Source: an uncultured Eudoraea sp.
GTDB taxonomy: Bacteria; Bacteroidota; Bacteroidia; Flavobacteriales; Flavobacteriaceae
Assembly: GCF_947260015.1 (NCBI RefSeq)
Contig: NZ_CAMYOM010000026.1
Span: 1 to 45,215 of the forward strand
Direction: 5' to 3'
Length of the DNA stretch: 45,215 nucleotides
Each line of letters starts with the position of its first letter. The stretch's first letter is position 1. A program made the translations under genes and the position numbers. Below the pieces are notes generated by a model. It was not told the origin of the DNA, did not search any database, and saw only the letters and a program-made list of their open reading frames with translations. This document shows positions 34,674 to 43,434 of this stretch, in pieces.

Positions 34674-34970
34674 ATGGGAGAGAAGCTGAAAATAAAGCTC
34701 TCTATCGCAGATAGGGTATATCCTTTGACCATTGACCCGAGTCAGGAAGAAGGACTAAGAAAGGCTGCAAAGAATATAGAACAGCTTGCCAAGAAATTTG
34801 AGCAAAATTATGCCGTTAGGGACAAACAAGATGTCTTGGCCATGTGTGCCTTGCAGTTTGCCTCCAAGATTGAACAAAGAGGCATAGATAATACAGAGGA
34901 TACCAAAGAAGTTAAAGAACGCCTAAGGGCGTTGGATCAGCTGGTAAACTCTAAGCTTAGTATAAAATAA
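34674..34970 (+). CDS. zapA: Cell division protein ZapA
   Basis: ZapA bundles FtsZ filaments at mid-cell. This 98-residue protein has the ZapA core (KIKLSIADRVYPLTIDPSQEEGLRKAAK, about residues 5-32) and an antiparallel helix to the end with QDVLAMCALQFASKIEQ. Its length is typical. The ATG at 34674 is preferred to the in-frame GTG at 34659, which begins inside the stop of the upstream gene. It is co-transcribed with the coiled-coil gene and is followed by the 6S RNA, as in many bacteria. Confidence 0.9.
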   Translation: MGEKLKIKLSIADRVYPLTIDPSQEEGLRKAAKNIEQLAKKFEQNYAVRDKQDVLAMCALQFASKIEQRGIDNTEDTKEVKERLRALDQLVNSKLSIK

Positions 34971-34989
34971 GTTCTTTAACATAATACAA

Positions 34990-35110
34990 AGTTACTGCCC
35001 ACATTGGTATTTAATTTTTGACGAACTCAACACTAATTTGGATCAATTTGTTAGCCCTAAACCTGTTTATAGGAGTTTGTACAGAACTTCACCAATGTGG
35101 GTTTTTTATT
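34990..35110 (+). ncRNA. ssrS: 6S RNA, 6S-Flavo type
   Basis: 6S RNA binds the housekeeping RNA polymerase holoenzyme and lowers transcription in stationary phase. The closing stem CCCACATTGGT (34998-35008) pairs with ACCAATGTGGG (35091-35101) without mismatch, followed by TTTTTTATTT as terminator. Inside, ACGAACTC (35021-35028) pairs with GAGTTTGT (35073-35080), enclosing an open centre with small hairpins. The position between zapA and rny is the known one for the flavobacterial form. Exact ends are estimated. Confidence 0.85.
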
Positions 35111-35283
35111 TAAATTGGTTTTATGAATCATTTTGAGACCTGATCTCGATTTGTTTTTTACCCGTTGGGGATTAACAATAATAGTTTTAAAGTCAAATTA
35201 CTTAGTGATTGCTCGCATTATTTTCAAGCGCTGCATTCATACTTTAACTAGGGGCAGGAAAGTATTAATTATTAAAATAGGTT

Positions 35284-36852
35284 ATGGATATTACAACAAT
35301 TGCAATAGCAGCTTTAGTTGGTTTGGTAATAGGATTAGTTGTAGCAAAAGTCTTAGAGAAGGGTAAGGCATCAAAGACCGTTGCTAATGCAAAAAAAGAA
35401 GCGAATTCTATCCTAAAAACAGCCAATATAGAAGGCGAGAATATTAAAAAAGATAAGATTTTTCAGGCTAAGGAGAAGTTTTTAGAATTAAAAGCAGAAC
35501 ACGAGAAAGTAATCATAAACAAAAACAAAAAGATTGCCGAATCTGAAAAACGAACAAGGGATAAAGAATCACAGATAAGCGGAGAATTGGCTAAGAACAG
35601 AAAGCTAAATGAACAACTTGAAATTAGACTTAAAGATCTCGAGCACAAATCTGAACTTTACGATAAAAAGCAATCTGAACTTGAAAAACTTCATAAAAGA
35701 CAGGTTCAACAGTTAGAGGTCATTTCCGGCTTATCGGCAGAAGATGCAAAAAGCCAGCTCCTTGAATCTTTAAAGGAAACAGCCAAAACAGATGCAATGG
35801 CTTATTTGCAGACCACAATGGAGGATGCTAAGCTTACAGCGCAGCAGGAAGCCAAGAAAATCGTCATAAACACAATTCAGCGCATTGGTACTGAAGAAGC
35901 TGTTGAAAACTGTGTATCTGTATTCAACCTTGAATCTGATGATGTTAAAGGTCGTATTATTGGAAGGGAAGGACGAAATATCAGGGCACTTGAAGCTGCA
36001 ACAGGAGTAGAAATAATTGTTGATGATACCCCGGAGGCTATTATACTATCTTGCTTTGATTCTGTTAGAAGAGAAGTAGCCCGATTGTCTTTACATAAAC
36101 TTGTTACGGATGGCAGAATTCATCCGGCCAGGATTGAGGAGATTGTGCGAAAAACTGAAAAGCAAATAGAACAAGAAATTGTTGAGGTTGGAAAACGCAC
36201 TGTTATTGATTTGGGCATTCATGGATTGCATCCGGAATTGATTAAAGCCGTAGGTAGGATGAAATATAGATCTTCATACGGACAGAACTTATTACAACAC
36301 TCAAGAGAAGTAGCAAAACTTTGTGGGGTAATGTCGGCAGAATTAGGGTTGAATCCAAAAATAGCCAAGCGAGCAGGTTTATTACATGATATAGGTAAAG
36401 TGCCAAATACCGAGGTAGAAGTGGAAACACCTCATGCAATTTTAGGGATGCAATGGGCCGAGAAATTTGGGGAAAAACCGGATGTCTGCAACGCCATTGG
36501 AGCCCACCATGATGAAATAGAAATGAAAACCTTAATATCACCAATCGTACAAGTATGTGATGCTATTAGTGGTGCCCGTCCCGGAGCAAGAAGACAGGTG
36601 CTGGATTCCTATATTCAAAGACTAAAAGACCTTGAAGATATCGCCTTTGCTTTTGGAGGTGTACAAAAAGCTTATGCCATTCAGGCCGGAAGGGAATTGA
36701 GGGTTATTGTTGAAAGTGAAAAAGTAAGTGATGAGAAAGCTGCACAGCTTTCATTTGAAATCTCTCAGAAAGTTCAGACCGATATGACCTACCCTGGCCA
36801 GGTAAAAGTTACAGTAATACGTGAAACACGTTCGGTCAATGTGGCCAAATAA
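35284..36852 (+). CDS. rny: Ribonuclease Y
   Basis: RNase Y is a membrane-anchored endonuclease that starts mRNA decay. This 522-residue protein has one N-terminal helix (about 4-22) and a long coiled coil (about 25-200). A KH domain follows ([33 protein letters not shown], about 212-245), then an HD domain with [12 protein letters not shown], then GLLHDIGK (HD at 369/370) and HHDE. All HD residues look intact. The gene has a 173-base leader after the 6S RNA, in which no clear promoter could be placed. It ends with a terminator at 36873-36900. Confidence 0.96.
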   Translation: MDITTIAIAALVGLVIGLVVAKVLEKGKASKTVANAKKEANSILKTANIEGENIKKDKIFQAKEKFLELKAEHEKVIINKNKKIAESEKRTRDKESQISGELAKNRKLNEQLEIRLKDLEHKSELYDKKQSELEKLHKRQVQQLEVISGLSAEDAKSQLLESLKETAKTDAMAYLQTTMEDAKLTAQQEAKKIVINTIQRIGTEEAVENCVSVFNLESDDVKGRIIGREGRNIRALEAATGVEIIVDDTPEAIILSCFDSVRREVARLSLHKLVTDGRIHPARIEEIVRKTEKQIEQEIVEVGKRTVIDLGIHGLHPELIKAVGRMKYRSSYGQNLLQHSREVAKLCGVMSAELGLNPKIAKRAGLLHDIGKVPNTEVEVETPHAILGMQWAEKFGEKPDVCNAIGAHHDEIEMKTLISPIVQVCDAISGARPGARRQVLDSYIQRLKDLEDIAFAFGGVQKAYAIQAGRELRVIVESEKVSDEKAAQLSFEISQKVQTDMTYPGQVKVTVIRETRSVNVAK

Positions 36853-36872
36853 AGAGCCATCTATACAAATTT

Positions 36873-36900
36873 AAAAACGAGCTTTAAGCTCGTTTTTTTT
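36873..36900. terminator. Terminator between rny and the DUF3570 gene
   Basis: The stem AAAAACGAGC / GCTCGTTTTT with loop TTTAA is followed by a further T-run. It lies 20 bases past the rny stop and 53 bases past the convergent DUF3570 stop, with A/T runs on both sides, so it can work in both directions. Confidence 0.88.
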
Positions 36901-36953
36901 CATATATACTGGGTTGTCTTAACAAAGGACATTCAAATATAACGGCAATCGTT

Positions 36954-38276
36954 TTAATCAACTACAAATTTAAAACCGGCGGTAATAATTCCTGCGCTTA
37001 AACCTGTATTCCTTTTGTAATAATTATATTTTAAATCAATACTCTTCAAACCTAATTTCAATTTATGTTGTTTCATAATTATGTTGGTATAACTAATACC
37101 GAAACCATATTGATTTGCATTGTAATCAGACAAATCATAATCTGAAGTGTAGAATTGCGAGCTTGAAAGATGTTCATTATATGGCGCAAAATAATCTGCG
37201 GCCTTTTGGTTGTAAAAGCGATATGAAGGATATAAAGTGAATTTTTCCGCAATTTTTACGGGAACTTCAATACTTAGTGTATTTGAATTTATGCCCCAAT
37301 CATCAAAATAATATCTATAATATGATCGTACAACCAGATATTCATTGATAAAAAAGTTAAGTCGGCCCCCCAGTGCTACTTTAAACCTGGAATACGGCAA
37401 GCGTTCAATATCATCCGCGAGATGAAAATTATCAATAAAAGAATCTGCAACATCACTAAAGTAAACCCGCTGAAAAGGTGTGGAAAGCAAGCCTTGCTGC
37501 AATACTAAATCGGCTAAAAAAGTTCCTTGTATGTTTTTGGAAAGGATTTGCGACAAACCAACGCCAAAAGAATAGGAATTTCTATTCTCATCCGTTAAAA
37601 CAGTAAAAGACGGATTGTAATCAGGATTTCCTGTAATGGTATTTTCTATAAATAAAAAATCATTCAATCCCCTGCCACCCGGGGCAAAGGGTCGAAGTTC
37701 ATAGGGGTAGATGAGCGTCCATTTATCTAGAAATACATTACCCCTAAACCCAAGTTCGGTATTTTTCTCATTGAATAATCTTGTATAGCTACCCCCAAAA
37801 CCCAGAGAGGTGTAATCGTATTCTGTGGAATATGAAAGATTTGCGGTCCATATGGAATTCCTATCCTCTGAACTATGGCTGTAATTTCCTGAAATATTAT
37901 ACCAGGTATCATCCCTGGAGGCGCCCGAGGCAGCTATAAAAGGATCTGCAAAACCTTTGTCAAACGGGTTTATGTTACTAGATGAGGCAGAGGTGTATGC
38001 CGAAATACCGGCATCCACTGTTAGTACGTCATCATCACTTAAAGGAATTGCAATTACCAATGTTCCGGTAATATCTGTTAACTCTTCAGTGCCAAGTCCA
38101 CCTGTTACAGCCGCATTTTGGCCATCCTGACTATAGTAACTAGCTAAAATGTCTATTTCAGCGGTTTCCAAAACCCTCTTTTTATAATCTCCGTCACTTT
38201 GGCCCGGATTCTGAGCATGGCAAATACCAAAGACCATGAAGAGACCAATAAAAAGTATGAGTTTATGAAATGACAT
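36954..38276 (-). CDS. DUF3570 outer-membrane barrel protein
   Basis: This 440-residue protein has a signal peptide ending near GICHAQ, then DUF3570: alternating hydrophobic strands rich in Tyr and Asn, with a C-terminal strand ending KFVVD. It looks like an outer-membrane beta-barrel of about 16-18 strands. It is the last gene of thioredoxin-ApbE-DUF4266-DUF3570, a set that recurs in many bacteria. The function is unknown; a pore or receptor that works with the flavin-handling protein is possible. The gap to the DUF4266 gene is 44 bases. Confidence 0.85.
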   Translation of the reverse strand: MSFHKLILFIGLFMVFGICHAQNPGQSDGDYKKRVLETAEIDILASYYSQDGQNAAVTGGLGTEELTDITGTLVIAIPLSDDDVLTVDAGISAYTSASSSNINPFDKGFADPFIAASGASRDDTWYNISGNYSHSSEDRNSIWTANLSYSTEYDYTSLGFGGSYTRLFNEKNTELGFRGNVFLDKWTLIYPYELRPFAPGGRGLNDFLFIENTITGNPDYNPSFTVLTDENRNSYSFGVGLSQILSKNIQGTFLADLVLQQGLLSTPFQRVYFSDVADSFIDNFHLADDIERLPYSRFKVALGGRLNFFINEYLVVRSYYRYYFDDWGINSNTLSIEVPVKIAEKFTLYPSYRFYNQKAADYFAPYNEHLSSSQFYTSDYDLSDYNANQYGFGISYTNIIMKQHKLKLGLKSIDLKYNYYKRNTGLSAGIITAGFKFVVD

Positions 38277-38320
38277 AGTTTTTCTAAAAAAAGGGGAGTT
38301 TAATTCTGCTCATCGTCAGA

Positions 38321-38533
38321 TTAATTGCATCCACAACCGCCACCAGTTTTACCTCCATTTGCACCAACTGCAGCTTCCCGATAAGAATGAAATATGGTTA
38401 TGTTTCTGTCTGATAACTTTTCCGATAGTACCATATCAGGATCATTGATATTTACTTTTTCGTATCCCTTTACTGCAACACAACTATTTAAAGCTAAAGG
38501 GATACATGCTACTAAAACAATTTTTTTAATCAT
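38321..38533 (-). CDS. DUF4266 small lipoprotein with C-terminal GGGCGCN
   Basis: This 70-residue lipoprotein has a signal ending ALNSC, so Cys18 is lipidated. The mature part has the DUF4266 pattern PDMVLSEKLSDR and HSYREAAVGANGG, and ends in TGGGCGCN. The two terminal cysteines, spaced by one glycine, are highly typical of the family and may bind a metal or form a redox pair. Its ATG overlaps the apbE stop by four bases (ATGA). No flavinylation motif (D-x-x-S/T-G-A-S/T) is present. Together with DUF3570 it probably works in the periplasm, facing ApbE; this is inference. Confidence 0.85.
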   Translation of the reverse strand: MIKKIVLVACIPLALNSCVAVKGYEKVNINDPDMVLSEKLSDRNITIFHSYREAAVGANGGKTGGGCGCN

Positions 38534-39516
38534 ATCCTGTCTATTTCTATATTATCGGAAGTAAATACTTTCCCACTTTCGTCAATAATTATGCACTCTA
38601 CCTGAGGTAACTGATTAATTCGGTTTAATCCTGTTTCTTTACCCATTACAAATACAGATGTTGCAAGCGCATCTGCCAATTCTGCTTTTGGAGCAAATAC
38701 AGTTACGCTCAAAATACCGGTAGCGGGATAACCTGTTCTAGGGTCAATAATATGCGCGTATCGAATACCGTTAAATCGCACAAATTTCTCATAATTGCCG
38801 GAAGTAACTACAGCACCATTCGAAATTGGCAAAACGGCAGCCGCTTTGGTTTTATTTAGTGGATTCGTAATAGCCACGGTCCATTCATTACCATTAGGCT
38901 GTCTGCCCCATGTATTCATGTCTCCCGATGCATTAATAATACCTGCCTTAACGTTGTTTTTAACCAATAAGGCTTTTGCCTTATCTGCCGCATATCCCTT
39001 CCCTATGGCTCCGAATCCAATTTTCATTCCTTTTTCTTTAAGGAAAACCGTTTTATTCCCGGAATCCAGAATTATTTTTTGGAATCCCACCTTATCAACG
39101 GATGACTTTATTTCTTCGTTTGAAGGCATTTTTTTCATACTACCATCAAATCTCCAGATTTTGTCCATAGACGCATAACTTATATCAAATGCGCCATCAG
39201 TTAATCCTGAAAGACCTATAGCCCTTTCAATTAAGTTGTATAATTCTGCACTTACTTTAACCGCCTTAATTCCGGCATTCAAGTTGATTTCAGATGTCTC
39301 GGAATTAGGGTCCCAGGAAGAAATGAGCTTTTCAATTCTTGAAATCTCTTTTACTGCAAGGTCTATTACGCTATTGGCTTCAGTTGAATCCTTTACGACC
39401 ACAGTAATTTGAAAACCACTGCCCATTAATTTTAGGTTTCTATGAAAGGATTGCTGTGCCATTAAAGGAACAGTACTTAAAAGTAGAATGAAAATGATGC
39501 TAATTTGTTTTGCCAT
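38530..39516 (-). CDS. FAD:protein FMN transferase, ApbE family
   Basis: ApbE enzymes attach FMN to threonine or serine of target proteins in the envelope. This 328-residue exported protein (signal ending near LMAQQ) has the family blocks MGSGFQITV, GFGAIGKGYAADKAKALL near 170-187, INASGDMNTWGRQ, HIIDPRTGYPATG near 255-267 and the late block ELADALATSVFVMG near 278-291. The usual acidic Mg2+ ligands are present. No neighbour shows a clear target motif, so the acceptor is either elsewhere or unusual. Its ATG touches the thioredoxin stop (TAAATG). Confidence 0.92.
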   Translation of the reverse strand: MAKQISIIFILLLSTVPLMAQQSFHRNLKLMGSGFQITVVVKDSTEANSVIDLAVKEISRIEKLISSWDPNSETSEINLNAGIKAVKVSAELYNLIERAIGLSGLTDGAFDISYASMDKIWRFDGSMKKMPSNEEIKSSVDKVGFQKIILDSGNKTVFLKEKGMKIGFGAIGKGYAADKAKALLVKNNVKAGIINASGDMNTWGRQPNGNEWTVAITNPLNKTKAAAVLPISNGAVVTSGNYEKFVRFNGIRYAHIIDPRTGYPATGILSVTVFAPKAELADALATSVFVMGKETGLNRINQLPQVECIIIDESGKVFTSDNIEIDRI

Positions 39517-39954
39517 TTACCCGGAAAAAGATTCTAAAAGACTGATATATTCTTTAACGGTTATTTTCTTATAACCAGTTTGTCCCAAAACCTTCCCATC
39601 TTTATCAAGGACAACAACTAATGGAAAGTATCCATTTTTATTATAAGTTTCCGCTAGCTGTTCATTTTTTTCCTGCTGTTCGGCCGTGAGCATATTTTGT
39701 TTTTTACGCGGAAAATCTGCCAATACCATAACAAAATGGTCTGAAGAATAATTTTTGAATTCTTCAGAGCTCCAAATCTGTTGATCAAGTTTTATGCAAG
39801 GTGCACACCAATCTGAGCCTTGAAAAACTAAAATTATCGGTTTATTTCCAGCTTTAGCCATTTCTTTGGCATAGTTGAAATCTGTCTGCCATTCCTGAGC
39901 CCAAATTGTCGCCGAACCAATAAATAGTATCAGAAAGAAGGTTCTTATTTTCAT
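39517..39954 (-). CDS. Periplasmic thioredoxin-fold protein with CxxC
   Basis: This 145-residue exported protein has a signal peptide ending SATIWAQ and then a thioredoxin fold. The active site is SDWCAPCIKL near residues 47-56, and the cis-proline region is GYFPLVVVLDKDGKVLG near residues 110-126. It resembles the DUF255/Thioredoxin_7 proteins that reduce disulfides in the envelope. As first gene of the ApbE cassette it may keep the DUF4266 cysteines reduced; this is inference. The adjacent apbE starts on its stop codon. Confidence 0.88.
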   Translation of the reverse strand: MKIRTFFLILFIGSATIWAQEWQTDFNYAKEMAKAGNKPIILVFQGSDWCAPCIKLDQQIWSSEEFKNYSSDHFVMVLADFPRKKQNMLTAEQQEKNEQLAETYNKNGYFPLVVVLDKDGKVLGQTGYKKITVKEYISLLESFSG

Positions 39955-40098
39955 ATGATAGATTAACGCTTTTTTTTAAGATTTCGTATCCTGTTTTTGA
40001 TAGGGACCACCTACTTTTATTAGGATTTTAAGATAATCGCGATTCATGTGGTTAGTTACATAATTACACAGGGTGGCTGGGTATAGATACTGCCAAAT

Positions 40099-40674
40099 TT
40101 AAAGTATCTCTTTGAAGCTTTTCAAAAGATCATCGCTGGCTATTACAGTAGCGAATTCATTATGTAAACTGGCTAATTCAACTTCATGAATCATTTCTGC
40201 TTTGTATTTTGTTCCATCGGCACCTACTTTATCAAAAGTAGCCGTTGCGTCAGCAACTAAAAATGTATCATATCCCAAATTCCCTGCCATTCTTGTACTA
40301 CTCGACACACAGTGATCTGTAGTAAGTCCAACTATCACAATTTTTTTTATTGCAAGTTCGTCTAATTGTTGTTTTAAATTTGTACCAATAAAAGCACTGT
40401 TCACCTCTTTCTCTATAATTGTTTCGCTCGCCAATGGCTCTACAATAACCTTGAATTCGTTCCCTGGCTGGCCCTTAGCAAGCGGGGAATTCGGATTGGT
40501 TGAGTTATGTTTAATATGAAATATGGGAAGCTTATGATTTCTCCAGAATTCGAGGATTCTTCTTGCATTTGATTCAGCTTGAAGATTATTTCTATGGCCT
40601 CCGTAGTAGTCAATATCATCTAACCCTTTCTGAATATCGATAAGAAGTAATGCCGGTTTACTATCAGAATTCAT
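40099..40674 (-). CDS. Isochorismatase-family cysteine hydrolase
   Basis: This 191-residue hydrolase has the Asp-Lys-Cys catalytic set: Asp in LLIDIQKG near residue 12, Lys in IIEKEVNSAF near 101, and Cys in LTTDHCVSSST near 134. Members hydrolyse amides, nicotinamide or isochorismate; the substrate here cannot be told. The ATG at 40674 lies one base past the modC stop. A longer version from 40719 would overlap modC and is less likely. It is the last gene of a six-gene run that carries molybdate transport. Confidence 0.88.
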   Translation of the reverse strand: MNSDSKPALLLIDIQKGLDDIDYYGGHRNNLQAESNARRILEFWRNHKLPIFHIKHNSTNPNSPLAKGQPGNEFKVIVEPLASETIIEKEVNSAFIGTNLKQQLDELAIKKIVIVGLTTDHCVSSSTRMAGNLGYDTFLVADATATFDKVGADGTKYKAEMIHEVELASLHNEFATVIASDDLLKSFKEIL

Positions 40675-40675
40675 A

Positions 40676-41551
40676 TTATTCAATTTTATAGAGAATTGGA
40701 TTAAAGGCTTTAGAGGCAACTATTACTTTATCACCAATGCCCAGGGATTGTACCTCAGATTTATCGGCAACTACTTTAACCACATTGTTTTGAATAAGAA
40801 CCGAAACAATAACGACAACATCCTGGGGTTCTATCTTCAAAACTTCCCCGACAAATTTAAATTTACCGCTGACTTTTTTGTTGGAAAAGATATCATTTGG
40901 AATACCTTTTCTGGCAATTTTTCCCTGTTCAAGTACAAAAACCCGATCAGAAAGTTTGATAATCTCGCCTATATCATGACTTACCAATAAAGTAGTCAGA
41001 CCATATTCATTATGAATTCTTGTAATGTAATCCTGGAGTTTCAATCGAATTTTATAGTCCAGGGCGGCAAGTGGCTCGTCCAATAAAAGAATATTTGGTT
41101 TGCGAACCAGAGCTCTGGCCAGGGCAACCCTTTGTTGCTGACCCCCTGAAAGTGTTTGTGGTTTTCTAAGTTGCAGATCACCAAGTTCCATCATTTCTAT
41201 AAGATCTGTGATCACTTTTTTATGCTGTCCTTTTTTAGATGCGAACTCCAGATTTTGTAGTACCGTCATATTTGGAAATAAGGCATAATCCTGAAAAACA
41301 TATCCTATATTCCTATTTTGGGGAGACAAATAACTCCTATTTTTGGTGTCTACCCAATTGTCATTTTCTACAGTTATAATACCCTTATCTGGCTTTAATA
41401 AGCCGGCAAGGATTCTTAAAGTAGAGGTTTTTCCGGCACCGGATTCACCATAAAGAGTAACCAATTCCCCTTTTTTAATTTCACATTTTATGCGAAGGTT
41501 CATTTGTCCGTCAGAGGCACTTAAAGTTTTATGAATATCAATTTTAATCAT
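40676..41551 (-). CDS. modC: Molybdate ABC transporter ATP-binding protein
   Basis: This ATPase subunit powers molybdate uptake. It has Walker A GESGAGKTS near residues 33-41, the signature TLSGGQQQR near 126-134 and Walker B ILLLDEPLAALD near 147-158, with the H-loop in VSHD. A TOBE domain follows at the C-terminus, about 225-291. The ATG at 41551 overlaps the modB stop by four bases (ATGA). A longer frame from 41608 would run far into modB. A separate di-Mop protein is encoded upstream between modA and modB. Confidence 0.93.
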   Translation of the reverse strand: MIKIDIHKTLSASDGQMNLRIKCEIKKGELVTLYGESGAGKTSTLRILAGLLKPDKGIITVENDNWVDTKNRSYLSPQNRNIGYVFQDYALFPNMTVLQNLEFASKKGQHKKVITDLIEMMELGDLQLRKPQTLSGGQQQRVALARALVRKPNILLLDEPLAALDYKIRLKLQDYITRIHNEYGLTTLLVSHDIGEIIKLSDRVFVLEQGKIARKGIPNDIFSNKKVSGKFKFVGEVLKIEPQDVVVIVSVLIQNNVVKVVADKSEVQSLGIGDKVIVASKAFNPILYKIE

Positions 41552-42222
41552 TTCCAAAAGCGCTTTAGATACCCACCGTTTATTAAATAAACCATAAGCA
41601 GGATACAAAATGTAATGATAAACAATACTGTAGCATAGAAATTAGCGGCACCATAATTCATCGCTTCAACTTCCTCATATATTGCTATTGACGCAACTTT
41701 GGTCTTTCCGGGAATACTACCGCCTATCATCAGTACAACTCCAAATTCACCTACGGTATGTGCAAAAGCAAGCACAATGCCGGTTAATAAGGAAGCTTTG
41801 CAATTGGGTAGCAGTACCTTGAATAAAGTGGTCCATTTTGATTTTCCCATCACCTGGGAAGCTTCCGTGAGTGAATGAGGTAGAATGCTAAGACCCGATT
41901 GTATGGGATGAACCATAAAAGGCAGGCTATAGATTATGGAGGCAAGGACAAGTCCACCAAATGAGAACACCAGTTTAAGGCCCAGCCATTCATCTATCCA
42001 ATTCCCAAATGCGTTTCCCGGACTGAAGGCTACGAGGAAATAAAATCCCAGTACAGTTGGAGGCAAAACCAAAGGCATGCTAATAAGAGTTTCGATAAAG
42101 GGTTTGGATCTGGATTTTGTATTTACTAACCAGTATGCCAATGGTATGGAAATAGCTAATAAAATTACCGTAGTAACAACAGCAAGTTTTAAGGTAATAA
42201 AAAGTGGATCCCAATTCATCAT
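41548..42222 (-). CDS. modB: Molybdate ABC transporter permease
   Basis: ModB is the membrane subunit of molybdate import. This 224-residue protein has five or six helices. The coupling loop for ModC is EASQVMGKSKWTTLFKVLLPNCKASLLTG near residues 120-148, the EAA motif of binding-protein-dependent permeases. The N-terminal LPPTVLGFY stretch fits the ModB family. It overlaps the di-Mop gene by four bases at its start and modC by four at its end. Confidence 0.93.
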   Translation of the reverse strand: MMNWDPLFITLKLAVVTTVILLAISIPLAYWLVNTKSRSKPFIETLISMPLVLPPTVLGFYFLVAFSPGNAFGNWIDEWLGLKLVFSFGGLVLASIIYSLPFMVHPIQSGLSILPHSLTEASQVMGKSKWTTLFKVLLPNCKASLLTGIVLAFAHTVGEFGVVLMIGGSIPGKTKVASIAIYEEVEAMNYGAANFYATVLFIITFCILLMVYLINGGYLKRFWK

Positions 42223-42620
42223 TCAGAGAGCATAATTTCATTAGTTTTAACCATAGCACATACGGTTAATTCTTCTTCTAAACTAAGCTGATCCAAGGCA
42301 TTGGTAGTAATAATGGAACTTATGTCACCCGCCGGGGTATTGATCATGATATTGCTTAATAATAAACCACGTTCAATAGTTCTTATTACCCCTCTAACTT
42401 GATTTTGAAGGCTTATTAAATGCTTTATGTCCCTGCCGATAATAACTTCTGTTTCCTTAAATAAAACCTTAACCAAATGACCTGGAGTTAAATAGGAAGC
42501 CGTTTCCGGAGTTTCTATGACGATGGCCTTAAATAGTATTTGATCAGAAAGCGCTACAGTTACAAGCGACAAATTACCGTTTACCTGCACTTCTTTGATA
42601 TGACCCTCTAAACTATTCAT
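42219..42620 (-). CDS. Di-Mop (double TOBE) molybdate-binding protein
   Basis: The 133-residue product consists of two TOBE/Mop-like domains, about residues 1-65 and 70-133. Each shows the pattern of an N-terminal GxIxxV strand and a later LTPGHLVKVLFKET- or LSLEEELTVCAMVKTNEIM-type segment ending the domain. Small Mop proteins bind molybdate or tungstate in the cytoplasm and buffer it. Its place between modA and modB is unusual, as most modABC genes are contiguous. It overlaps modA by eight bases and modB by four. Confidence 0.82.
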   Translation of the reverse strand: MNSLEGHIKEVQVNGNLSLVTVALSDQILFKAIVIETPETASYLTPGHLVKVLFKETEVIIGRDIKHLISLQNQVRGVIRTIERGLLLSNIMINTPAGDISSIITTNALDQLSLEEELTVCAMVKTNEIMLSE

Positions 42621-43434
42621 CTACCGAATATCCGAAATCTTTTAATATAATCTTCGCCTCTTTGGAGAAAAGAAATTTATAAAATTTATACGCCTGCGAA
42701 TTATTTCTATTGGGTTGATTTATTACGACTACACCCTGTGAAATTGGAGTATAGCTTGAATCATTTATAAAAACCCAATACCCCTCACCCTTCATTTCAG
42801 GTGAAAGTACCACTGATTGGGCCGTAAATCCTATTTCAGCCGATTTCGAATATATAAATTGATTGGTTTGGGCAACACTTTCACCATATACCAATTTATT
42901 CTCAAGACCATATAAAAGCCCATTTTTTTCCAGTACTTCAAGAGCTGCCTGTCCATAGGGTGCTGTTTTAGGATTTGCGAGTGCTATATGTTTAATGTCA
43001 GAATCATTTAAGTTTTCTATAGATATCGGCAGTCCGTCAACCATTGTCCAGAGCACTAATTTTCCATAGGCATAGATCTCAGGGGCTGCTGTGGTTAGGC
43101 CTTTCTTATAAAGATCCGAAGGGTATTTCATATCAGCCGAGACAAAAATATCAAAGGGTGCGCCTTCAATAATTTGAGCGGTATGCTTACCAGAAGAACC
43201 TATGATCAATTCACAGCTTATACCAGTCTTTTCAGTAAATTTTTCTATAATTGACTCCAATGCGTATTGGGTATTAGCCGCAGCCGCAATCGTAATTTTA
43301 GAAGGTTCATTTACCCCGGTACAGGCATAAACAAGAGCTATTAAAGCAATTCCTATTAGGTTAAAAACTATTTTTTTTTCAATCTGTAATTTGTTATATA
43401 GAAGGACTTTAAAATTCCAATTCGGCATAGGCAA
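42613..43434 (-). CDS. modA: Molybdate ABC transporter substrate-binding lipoprotein
   Basis: ModA binds molybdate outside the inner membrane. The 273-residue frame has a lipoprotein signal ending ALVYAC with Cys at about residue 38, then the ModA fold: TIAAAANTQYALESIIEKF, GSSGKHTAQI, and IFVSADMKYPS, and later ...SAEIGFTAQSVVL. The start is doubtful: the ATG at 43434 gives an unusually long polar N-terminus and overlaps the yedK-like gene by 26 bases. A start nearer IEKKIVFNL would give a normal signal peptide but needs a rare start codon. Family membership is firm. Confidence 0.88.
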   Translation of the reverse strand: MPMPNWNFKVLLYNKLQIEKKIVFNLIGIALIALVYACTGVNEPSKITIAAAANTQYALESIIEKFTEKTGISCELIIGSSGKHTAQIIEGAPFDIFVSADMKYPSDLYKKGLTTAAPEIYAYGKLVLWTMVDGLPISIENLNDSDIKHIALANPKTAPYGQAALEVLEKNGLLYGLENKLVYGESVAQTNQFIYSKSAEIGFTAQSVVLSPEMKGEGYWVFINDSSYTPISQGVVVINQPNRNNSQAYKFYKFLFSKEAKIILKDFGYSVDE

